The notes under the pieces: model-generated
What the model saw: the letters and a program-made list of their open reading frames with translations, nothing else
What the model was told of the DNA's origin: nothing
Databases searched by the model: none
Position numbers and translations under genes: made by a program
In this document: positions 1-5,685 of the stretch, piece after piece
How positions within the stretch are numbered: the stretch's first letter is position 1
Layout: each line of letters opens with the position of its first letter
Origin: Planctomycetota bacterium
Lineage (GTDB): Bacteria; Planctomycetota; UBA8742; SKZP01
Direction: 5' to 3'
DNA: 5,685 nucleotides
NCBI GenBank assembly: GCA_007127275.1
Contig: SKZP01000223.1
Location: 1-5,685 of the forward strand

Positions 1-500
1 CCGCTGGTGCCATGACCAGCGAGCAGAAGCTGCGCGAGATCCTTTCGCAGTTCAACCTGCAAGACAACGAGGATGTCGCCCGGTTGATGCCGAAGATTTT
101 CATGCACCCGCCGTTGCTGCTCAATACGTCGCTCGTGCAGAACGTGAACCGCGGCGTGTTCAACCGCCCGTTCCTACAGGAGTTGCTCGCGCACTTGAGC
201 ACCAAGGACCTCTTCGACGCCGAGAAGCTGCGCGGGCTGCAGCCGCCCACCTTGTTGCTGTGGGGGGAGCTTGACCGCATCTTGCCACTCGAGGGTTTTC
301 ACTTTTACCGGCGCCACATCCCCTCGGACCGCTTGATTGCGGAGACGGTGCCGGAGGCGGGGCATTGCTTACAGCATGACCGGCCGCGCTGGTTGATTGA
401 CCGTGTGGCCCGCTACCTGCGCTTCGAATTGCCGACCATTCCGAGCCACTCCCGCCGGCTGCGCAAGGTTCCGCCAAGCGCCTTGAAGCTGCAGGATTGA
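1..500 (+). CDS. Alpha/beta-hydrolase fold protein, C-terminal part (5' end outside window)
   Basis: The reading frame is open from the window edge (first complete codon at base 3) to a TGA at 498-500, giving about 166 residues. The ATG at 12 is probably internal: Ala-Gly-Ala precedes it in frame, and a 162-residue product would lack the N-terminal half of the fold and the nucleophile elbow. The visible part has a helical cap-like stretch (about bases 20-230), then a hydrophobic strand PTLLLWGELDRILP (about 247-288), whose Asp sits at the usual acid position, and AGHCLQHDRP (about 357-386), whose His fits the catalytic base. These two motifs in this order near the C-terminus are typical of alpha/beta hydrolases such as esterases, lipases and epoxide or haloalkane hydrolases. 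The nucleophile lies upstream, so substrate class cannot be assigned. A basic tail of about 25 residues follows the fold. Membership of the fold is fairly sure; enzymatic activity is inferred. Confidence 0.8.
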   Translation, partial: AGAMTSEQKLREILSQFNLQDNEDVARLMPKIFMHPPLLLNTSLVQNVNRGVFNRPFLQELLAHLSTKDLFDAEKLRGLQPPTLLLWGELDRILPLEGFHFYRRHIPSDRLIAETVPEAGHCLQHDRPRWLIDRVARYLRFELPTIPSHSRRLRKVPPSALKLQD

Positions 501-596
501 GCTCACCCTTGCGTGGCACGCCGAGGCTTGACAGCGCGGAGTCGGTGACGTGCTCCCGCGCCTCTCCACGGTGTAAACGGTGGTGGTTTCAAGGCG

Positions 597-659
597 ACGG
601 GCTTCGCGCTTCGCCCGTGGCGTAACGCCGGTCCGGGTGCGACCCACCGGGCGAAGCCC
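597..659. repeat. GC-rich inverted repeat with duplicated left arm (possible hairpin or dispersed palindromic element)
   Basis: Bases 608-617 (GCTTCGCCCG) are perfectly complementary to 648-657 (CGGGCGAAGC). Allowing one bulged C at 647, the stem gains three pairs (618-620 with 644-646), enclosing a loop of about 23 bases. The loop can hold small hairpins of its own, such as GGCG/CGCC at 619-622 and 626-629. The heptamer GCTTCGC occurs twice in tandem (601-607 and 608-614), so the right arm can alternatively pair with 599-607, and 597-602 can pair with 613-618. No T-run follows on the + strand, so it is not a canonical intrinsic terminator. It could still aid termination or mRNA 3'-end protection for the hydrolase gene, or be a copy of a REP-like repeat. 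Confidence 0.55.
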
Positions 660-715
660 CCGGAAATACAGGCAATCTCCGAAAAACTGAGTCGCACGGG
701 TTGTGCGCCAGAACG

Positions 716-744
716 TTGCCGCCCATTGCTCGGCTCGTTACACT
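716..744 (+). promoter_or_regulatory. Possible sigma70-type promoter for gene A
   Basis: TTGCCG at 716-721 and TACACT at 739-744 are separated by 17 bases, and each matches four of six positions of the -35 (TTGACA) and -10 (TATAAT) consensus. A transcript would begin near 751 and leave a leader of about 75 bases before the ATG at 825. The placement upstream of gene A and after the hairpin makes sense. Matches of this quality occur by chance, and sigma specificity in this organism is unknown. Confidence 0.25.
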
Positions 745-824
745 GTGAGGCGGTCTCCTTCCCATGCCGCTGCCGTCGCTCGGATTTCCGGCTCGGTCGT
801 CTGGCTTGCGCCTTTCGGTTCACT

Positions 825-3662
825 ATGTCGTCACGAAACGTCCTTTCCGCCACCGCTGTCGAGCCCTCCGCTACGAAGGGCAGCGCCCCCAATCCGCCAC
901 CGACGCCGGAGGAACGGCCGGATCCGACAACCGGCTCGGGGCGTACGGCGTTCCTTGTGCCAACGTTTCTCGGCAACAACGTGCCGCGGGGCGATCTCGG
1001 CGCCATTGACGGGGGCGGTGCGGGCGGCTCGAGCACGAACGTGCGTCCGGGCGGCCGGCACAGCGGCGTCCAAAACCGTGACGGGACGGGACGTGGCACG
1101 CCGCCGCCGCGCCCCCCGGAGCCGGTGGGCAAACGTCCCGGCGCCGCGCACAAGGGAGTCGGTGAAAAGGAGGCTGCCTCCCTTCCCAGGCCACGCTCGC
1201 GCATGGCGCGCACTAACGCTCGGACGAGCGGGCGACGCGCCTCGCCGCCGGCGACCGCGGCCGGCACGGGGGGCAACCACCGGCGCACGCTGTTGCTGCT
1301 GGGTCTCGGCGTTGTCGCGCTCGGCATTGCCGTGGGACTGGGCCTTTTCTTGCTGCCCGGCGAGGCGCACGACGAGCAAGACAAGGTCGCGGAAGACAAT
1401 GGATCCGTCGTGCGCATCGGCGGCGAGGAAGAGAACGGGGGGGCGGACGACGTCGTCTTCACCTGGCGCGACGGGCGCTTCCCTCGGTACAGCAACGAGC
1501 CGGAGGTGCGCCGCACGCTTCGCGTCGTCGCCCCAGCACCCGTCGAACAGGTGCGCATCAATGGCGAGCGGCTACGGCGCGGAGAACTTTCGTGGCGCGG
1601 TTTCTCGGCACGACTGCTCGACCCGGACGGGGAGCCGATCGACGGCCGGTTGTCCCACGAGGAGTTTCAGATCGAGATGTCGGTGCAGGAGGACCAGGAG
1701 TCGACACGCTTCGAGATCGAGCTTGTGCACGCCGAGGGCACTCACGACACCGTCTTCGAGACGCGCATCGACCGGATGGCGCCGCGGGTTCGCTTCACCC
1801 GCCCGAGAGACGTGCGCCGCGACCGGCGCCGGGAGGCGCGCGACAATCTCGCGGTTCCGTTCCTGGTCAACGAAACGGACGTGGAGGTGCGGCTACGCGT
1901 GCACGACATCGTCGGGCTCGAGGCCGTGTCGTTTCGGCGCTGGGACGGACGTGACGTCGAGGTCCCCGTCGAGGATCCCAACGAGGTAAGCTACGAGTCG
2001 GTCTTCGAGTTTCCCGGTGACGGCGAGTACCGCGTTCACGTCGAGGCCACCGACAAGGCGGGCAATGTTACCGAACTATTGCAGGACTTTATCGTCGACA
2101 CCGAGCCGCCGAGCATCCACATTCTCTCGAGCGAGGGCGAAAGCCCCGTCTTTACCGTGGAAGAATCCGAGATCACCGTGCAGGGCATCGTCGAGGACGA
2201 CAACGGGGTGCGCTCCGTGGTCAGATACGACGACGACCTCGATGATGATCTTCAGAGCCCGAGTCGCGTCTCCATCACGGTGGACGGCGAGCGTGGCGAC
2301 ACGCGCCGGCGCTTCTCCATCGCGATGTCGCTCGGTATCGGCGAGAACTACATCGACCTTGCCGCCGAAGACGTGGCTCGCAACCGGAGCACAAGCCGGT
2401 TGGTGATCACGCGAACGGACCCCAATCTGCCACGGCTTGTCGAGGTGCGCCTGGACGGCGTCTCGGTGTGGCGCGAAGGACGGGACTTGGACGTTCGCCT
2501 CGATGAGGAACGGGAGGAGCCGGTCGAGCTGGAGGTGACCGTCCTGGAACTCGAGGAGCCGCAGGTGCGCGTTGCCGGTCAGGATCTCGAGCTTGACCCG
2601 TCGGCGACGTATGGCGCCAGGTACGTGTTTTACGGCCCGGTGCACCTGTACGACGGAATGGAGCTCGAAATTCACGTCATCGACGGTCTCGAACAGGTCG
2701 AGACGTTCGTCTTTTCGGTGCGTGGCGTGATTCCGGAGCCGGTGCGGGCACTGCGCGAAGTGGATCGCTTCGATGTCGAGGGCTTTTTTCCCCCCCCGCA
2801 CGAACCCTACCGCCGCGCCGCCTGCTTCGATTTCGACGGACAACGCGTTGTCTCCGTGACCGCCGAGTCGGTGCCCGAACTGCTCGTCTACGATGAAGGG
2901 GGCGAGCTGGTCAGCCAGAATTTGCTTCGTGCGCTGGAGGGGGCGGCCCCCGAGCGTGTTCGGTGGATCGGCACGCATCGCGTCGCCATTTCCACCGAGG
3001 CCGGAGAGGTGGCCATCTACTCCACTCAAAGTGGTGAGCCCCGCTCGAACGCGCTCGAGATCGAGCCCGGCAGTCCGTGGTATGCCGACATCGAAAGCGG
3101 CCTGATGGTCCTGCAACGGCCCAGCGGCGAGCTGTTCCTGCTCGATACGCGGCGCGCCGGTCGCGCGTTCACGCTGCCGGTGACGGGGCGCCCCGACGGG
3201 CCGGTGACGATTCTGCGCAACGGCCGCTACGTCGCGGTAAGCCGCGAGGGCACGCTGACGGTCTGGTCGGTTACACAGCGCCGCCTCGTCGCCACGCTGG
3301 ACATCGAGGCTCGGCACCTACTGGCCGATCCCGACGAACTCGGCGTCTGGTACGCCGTGATGCCCGGCGGAGTACTTGCCCGCTTCGAGGGCTTTCTTTC
3401 CGACGAGCCCGTGGCCCAACGACCGTTGCCCGGCGAGATTCGCTCGCTTACCCTGCTCGACGAGGAGCGTTTCGTCGTGCAGACCGGCGAGGGAGAGTCG
3501 GCCGAATGGCACATGGTGGCCCGCGACCTCGGTGCCTCGCAGAGCTTTCCCGCCCCGCGGCTTATGTCGCTGCGACCGGTCGAGGGAAGCGGGTCTGGCC
3601 CTCTTCGTTTCTGGGGGCTTTCCGAGGGATACATCGTCCGCGTGCGCCTCGACGAACAGTAG
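825..3662 (+). CDS. Gene A: single-pass membrane protein with tandem Ig-like modules and C-terminal beta-propeller-like region
   Basis: The product is 945 residues and I do not recognise a named family. Residues 1-153 are a basic Pro/Gly/Arg-rich, probably disordered tail. Residues 155-177 form one hydrophobic helix preceded by HRR and followed by an acidic stretch (HDEQDKVAEDN), so the positive-inside rule puts the tail in the cytoplasm and the rest outside. Four beta-sandwich modules follow (about 210-317, 318-425, 428-533, 536-635). Their junctions carry bacterial Ig-like signatures such as VDTEPPSI and ATDKAGNVTEL, and a DDDLDDDL acidic run lies at about 469-476. Residues from about 663 to the end look like WD40/YVTN-type propeller blades, for example GTLTVWSVTQRRLVATL near 809. 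No catalytic motif is visible; a binding or scaffolding role is inferred. The frame opens at a TTG at 726, but the Cys-rich stretch before 825 is not coding-like, so ATG 825 is preferred despite lacking a Shine-Dalgarno. A later ATG at 1203 is possible. Confidence 0.85.
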   Translation: MSSRNVLSATAVEPSATKGSAPNPPPTPEERPDPTTGSGRTAFLVPTFLGNNVPRGDLGAIDGGGAGGSSTNVRPGGRHSGVQNRDGTGRGTPPPRPPEPVGKRPGAAHKGVGEKEAASLPRPRSRMARTNARTSGRRASPPATAAGTGGNHRRTLLLLGLGVVALGIAVGLGLFLLPGEAHDEQDKVAEDNGSVVRIGGEEENGGADDVVFTWRDGRFPRYSNEPEVRRTLRVVAPAPVEQVRINGERLRRGELSWRGFSARLLDPDGEPIDGRLSHEEFQIEMSVQEDQESTRFEIELVHAEGTHDTVFETRIDRMAPRVRFTRPRDVRRDRRREARDNLAVPFLVNETDVEVRLRVHDIVGLEAVSFRRWDGRDVEVPVEDPNEVSYESVFEFPGDGEYRVHVEATDKAGNVTELLQDFIVDTEPPSIHILSSEGESPVFTVEESEITVQGIVEDDNGVRSVVRYDDDLDDDLQSPSRVSITVDGERGDTRRRFSIAMSLGIGENYIDLAAEDVARNRSTSRLVITRTDPNLPRLVEVRLDGVSVWREGRDLDVRLDEEREEPVELEVTVLELEEPQVRVAGQDLELDPSATYGARYVFYGPVHLYDGMELEIHVIDGLEQVETFVFSVRGVIPEPVRALREVDRFDVEGFFPPPHEPYRRAACFDFDGQRVVSVTAESVPELLVYDEGGELVSQNLLRALEGAAPERVRWIGTHRVAISTEAGEVAIYSTQSGEPRSNALEIEPGSPWYADIESGLMVLQRPSGELFLLDTRRAGRAFTLPVTGRPDGPVTILRNGRYVAVSREGTLTVWSVTQRRLVATLDIEARHLLADPDELGVWYAVMPGGVLARFEGFLSDEPVAQRPLPGEIRSLTLLDEERFVVQTGEGESAEWHMVARDLGASQSFPAPRLMSLRPVEGSGSGPLRFWGLSEGYIVRVRLDEQ
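2784..2797 (+). repeat. Mononucleotide tract T6-C8 inside gene A
   Basis: Six T (2784-2789) are followed directly by eight C (2790-2797). In frame the tract encodes Phe-Phe-Pro-Pro-Pro, at residues 654-658 of gene A, in the hinge between the Ig-like stalk and the propeller-like region. It is the longest homopolymer pair I saw in the window. Reading one base out of frame here meets a TGA at 2857-2859 in one direction and at 2894-2896 in the other. Either slip would therefore remove the whole propeller. Confidence 0.9.
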
Positions 3663-3718
3663 AAGTGGAACGTCTCGCGCCTGTTTACGCCCCCTGATCG
3701 AGTTCTGCCGTGCCGGAT

Positions 3719-5685
3719 ATGAACCTTCTCCCCGATTCCGCGGTCCCTTTGTCCTCCGATTCGAGGCGGCCCTACGCCCGGGCGCTTGTCGCCCTCGGCC
3801 TCGCCGGGTTCGCGCTCGCCCTTTTCCTACTCGCCTGCAACGGCACACCGGAGACGCACGACCGGGGCGACAACGGCGAGGAGACCGCGCACGACGAAGA
3901 GCGTGACCCGTTCGCCGAACGGCCGGTCGCCTTCACCGACGAGGCTACCGGAACCGCGTTTACCTGGCGCGACGACTTCGAGCCGTACACGCGCGACGAC
4001 GCGCCGCTCGAGACGGTCTTGAAGATCGAGGCCCCGGCGCCGATCGCGCGCGTTCTCCTCGACGGGACGCAGCTTGCCGAGCCGCACGCCGATTCGGTGC
4101 GCCTCGAGGTCGCACTCGAGCCGAAGCGCGACTTCGTCGACGTCGAGCAAGGGGCGCCGGCGCCGAGCTTCGACGTCGAGGTGCACCTTGACGACGAGGA
4201 GGGGTCGACGAGCCGTTACCGGTTTCCGTACGTCTTCGACGCGCACCCGCCGGAGCTCGAACTGCTTTCGCACGAGGTGGACGAACAGGGGCGGTTGTTC
4301 GTGACCGAGGAGCGGTTCGAGATAACCGTGCGCGCCAGCGACGACGCCGGCATTGCCGCCCATTGGATGAGCGGTGCCTACGAAACCGACGGGGAGTTCG
4401 AGACGCCGCCGCTCGAGGCGCTCGGCACCTTCTCGTTCGAGGTCGAGGAAGGCCGGCACTCGCATGAGATCGGCGTGCGCGACGTCGTCGGACGGGAAAC
4501 GACGCTCTCCTTCGACATCGTCTGCGATCTGACGCCGCCGCAGGTCTGGGTCGAGGGAAACGAGGTGCCGCTCGGCGTGAATCCCGCGCCGATCATTACG
4601 CGGGAGGCGGAAGTTGCGTTCACCGTTGCCGCGACTGACGAGAACGGCATCGCCACGGTGGAGATCGCAGGGGAGCCGCTGCAGCGGGCGACGGTGCCGC
4701 CGCCGGGCGTCCCGGAGGTCGTGCCGAGCTATCTTGCGCGCTTCACCGACTTGCCCCCCGGGGAGAGCCGGCACCGGCTTACGGTTACCGACCGTGCGGG
4801 CAATGCGCGCTCGATTCGGCTCGCCGTGGTCTCCGACCCGCAAGGGGAGCTGGTCAGCGACATCGAGATTCCCGTCGAAGGCTTCGAGATGCCACCGGTT
4901 CCATCGGCGGCGTTCGGCATTCGCAGGCTCGACATCGAGGGCCCCTGGCGCGGCACGCCGGAGGAGGTGCTGCGCGACATACAGTTCAACGCGTTGATTG
5001 CGGTGCTCGGACATTACTACATCCCGGAGCAGCAACAGCGGCCCTTCTCGCGGATTCCCGGGTTGCGGGACGTCGCCCACGAGTACGTTTATGTGCGTAT
5101 CGACCGCTGGGAGGACGACGGCGCGGGCCGGATCGACGTGGCGGCCGCCGCGTTGATCTCCGAATTGGACCTCGTGCGCATCGCGCAGCGCGCGCGGGAC
5201 TGGATTCCGGCGTCCGAGGAGCGGCGCAATGTCGTCGGCGAGGTCTACGGCAAGCCGGCGAAGCTCGTCACGCAAGACCGCATCGACGCCGTCGCCGTGG
5301 ATGATTCGGACCACGTAGCCTTTTTGACGTTGCGCGACGGGGACGGTCATGTGCAGGTCGCCCGGCTCGACCTTCGGGCCGGCCTTGAGGAATCACGGCT
5401 CGCCTCGAGCCTGCGCTGGCGCCGCATCGAGCGTGTGCGCACCCATCCCACCGAGCCGGCGCTGCTCCTCGTCGGCCTCACCCGCGGCGGCGACGCGCAG
5501 GCCGAGTTGCTGCCGCTCGACGACACCGGTGAGCCGCAGCGGCTCACACGGCTCCACGAGGGCCTTGCGGTACACCCGCACCAGCCGCGCCTTTTGACCT
5601 ACGACAGCGAGGCCGATCAATGGCTACACCTCGATCTGCCCCAGGGGCGGGTCGGCGAGACCGTCGAGGCGGTGGGGCTCGAGCG
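3719..5685 (+). CDS. Gene B: probable lipoprotein with Ig-like modules and propeller-like region, paralogue of gene A (3' end outside window)
   Basis: The frame is open from ATG 3719 to the window end (655 complete codons, no stop). GTG 3710 is an alternative start adding three residues; an in-frame TGA at 3695 rules out anything longer. No Shine-Dalgarno is evident. Residues 16-21 are basic, 22-39 hydrophobic, ending LLAC with Cys40: a plausible but imperfect lipobox (Leu at -2). The next 30 residues are acidic, as after many lipoprotein cysteines. Ig-like modules lie at about 72-174, 176-270 and 272-373, opening with PP pairs (HPPELELL, LTPPQVWVEG) and including VTDRAGNARS. A mixed helical linker spans about 411-520. 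From about 521, blade-like strands (AFLTLRDGDGHVQVARLDL, ALLLVGLTRGGDAQAELLPL) suggest a beta-propeller. FTWRD at 81-85 and APAP at 105-108 match gene A. The gene begins 56 bases after gene A and is probably co-transcribed. Function unknown. Confidence 0.85.
   Translation, partial: MNLLPDSAVPLSSDSRRPYARALVALGLAGFALALFLLACNGTPETHDRGDNGEETAHDEERDPFAERPVAFTDEATGTAFTWRDDFEPYTRDDAPLETVLKIEAPAPIARVLLDGTQLAEPHADSVRLEVALEPKRDFVDVEQGAPAPSFDVEVHLDDEEGSTSRYRFPYVFDAHPPELELLSHEVDEQGRLFVTEERFEITVRASDDAGIAAHWMSGAYETDGEFETPPLEALGTFSFEVEEGRHSHEIGVRDVVGRETTLSFDIVCDLTPPQVWVEGNEVPLGVNPAPIITREAEVAFTVAATDENGIATVEIAGEPLQRATVPPPGVPEVVPSYLARFTDLPPGESRHRLTVTDRAGNARSIRLAVVSDPQGELVSDIEIPVEGFEMPPVPSAAFGIRRLDIEGPWRGTPEEVLRDIQFNALIAVLGHYYIPEQQQRPFSRIPGLRDVAHEYVYVRIDRWEDDGAGRIDVAAAALISELDLVRIAQRARDWIPASEERRNVVGEVYGKPAKLVTQDRIDAVAVDDSDHVAFLTLRDGDGHVQVARLDLRAGLEESRLASSLRWRRIERVRTHPTEPALLLVGLTRGGDAQAELLPLDDTGEPQRLTRLHEGLAVHPHQPRLLTYDSEADQWLHLDLPQGRVGETVEAVGLE
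3764..3838 (+). other. Signal sequence and lipobox-like site of gene B
   Basis: These codons give a basic n-region (RRPYAR), an 18-residue hydrophobic core and LLAC ending at the TGC codon 3836-3838. Known type II signal peptidase sites prefer Ala, Ser, Val, Thr or Ile at -2, so Leu there makes the site less than ideal. Asn follows the Cys; by the E. coli sorting rule (Asp at +2 retains in the inner membrane) this would allow outer-membrane delivery, if that rule applies here. A simple N-terminal membrane anchor is the alternative. Confidence 0.6.

Larger units (their letters stand above)
501..824. other. Non-coding intergenic region between hydrolase gene and gene A
   Basis: This 324-base gap holds no convincing gene on either strand. 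Open frames crossing it are Arg-, Pro- or Cys-rich and lack the third-position G/C pattern of the flanking genes. It contains a GC-rich inverted repeat (about 597-659) and, downstream, a possible sigma70-type promoter (716-744). A TTGACA hexamer at 528-533 has no matching -10 box at normal spacing. The order hydrolase stop, hairpin, promoter, gene A suggests a transcription-unit boundary here. Confidence 0.6.

Noticed and set aside
528..533. TTGACA as a -35 promoter element
   Set aside because: No TATAAT-like hexamer is found 16-18 bases downstream; the sequence there is TGCTCC.
726..824. N-terminal extension of gene A from a TTG at 726
   Set aside because: The extra 33 residues are Cys/Arg/Phe-rich and unlike the rest of the tail, codon third positions are less biased, and the candidate promoter -10 (739-744) would lie inside the coding sequence.
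1167..1173. AAGGAGG, a perfect Shine-Dalgarno-like string, as the ribosome site for an internal start at ATG 1203
   Set aside because: It lies 29 bases before the ATG, too far, with no in-frame start codon at proper spacing. It reads as Lys-Glu-Ala codons in the tail.
503..1561. Long open frame on the minus strand (about 350 codons) opposite the intergenic region and gene A's N-terminal part
   Set aside because: The product is Arg/Pro/Ser-rich without domain-like patterns and lies opposite a better coding frame. Long antisense frames are expected in GC-rich genes.
703..1989. Plus-strand open frame of about 430 codons in another frame overlapping gene A
   Set aside because: Its translation is dominated by Arg, Ser, Ala and Thr and ends within the Ig-like region of gene A; it is a frame shadow.
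2784..2797. Programmed ribosomal frameshift site within gene A
   Set aside because: Both alternative frames stop within about 100 bases and would add no domain, and the zero frame encodes a complete propeller. Kept only as a possible slippage or phase-variation tract.
2076..3317. Minus-strand open frame of about 410 codons opposite gene A
   Set aside because: It is a mirror of a strongly G/C-third-biased + strand frame that encodes clear Ig-like and propeller-like sequence; the antisense product shows no recognisable domain.
3827..5350. Minus-strand open frame of about 500 codons opposite gene B
   Set aside because: It is longer than many real genes, but the + strand frame runs unbroken through the same region, starts with a signal sequence, shares motifs with gene A and has Ig-like signatures. 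The antisense product is His/Arg/Asp-rich without such order.

Overview
The window is GC-rich (about two-thirds G+C by eye), with strong G/C bias at third codon positions. All three genes supported here lie on the + strand. The sequence cannot fix the taxon. A lipoprotein-type signal, long acidic extracytoplasmic proteins and weak or absent Shine-Dalgarno sites suggest a GC-rich bacterium with a Gram-negative style envelope. Myxococcota or Bradymonadota-like deltaproteobacterial relatives are my first guess and Planctomycetota an alternative; both are guesses.

Layout. Bases 1-500 hold the 3' part of an alpha/beta-hydrolase gene, including the acid and histidine positions of the triad; the nucleophile lies upstream of the window. 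Bases 501-824 are non-coding: a GC-rich inverted repeat with two competing pairings (about 597-659), then a possible sigma70-type promoter (716-744). Bases 825-3662 encode a 945-residue single-pass membrane protein (gene A): a long basic, Pro/Gly-rich, probably cytoplasmic tail, one transmembrane helix, four Ig-like beta-sandwich modules and a C-terminal beta-propeller-like region. After a 56-base gap, bases 3719-5685 encode a second protein (gene B), which runs off the window end still open. It has a lipoprotein-like signal, three Ig-like modules, a distinct linker region and the start of a propeller-like region.

Genes A and B appear to be diverged tandem paralogues. Their first extracytoplasmic modules start with the same FTWRD motif, followed at almost the same spacing by APAP and a V-x(3)-G-x(2)-L pattern, and both switch from Ig-like stalk to propeller through a VEGF...PP segment. 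They differ in anchor: a membrane helix with a large cytoplasmic tail in A, and probably a lipid in B. The simplest reading is an uncharacterised, co-transcribed pair of envelope-anchored stalk-plus-propeller proteins that may work together at the cell surface or in the periplasm. No catalytic motif is visible in either, so no biochemical function is assigned. The hydrolase is separated by 324 bases and is probably a different transcription unit.
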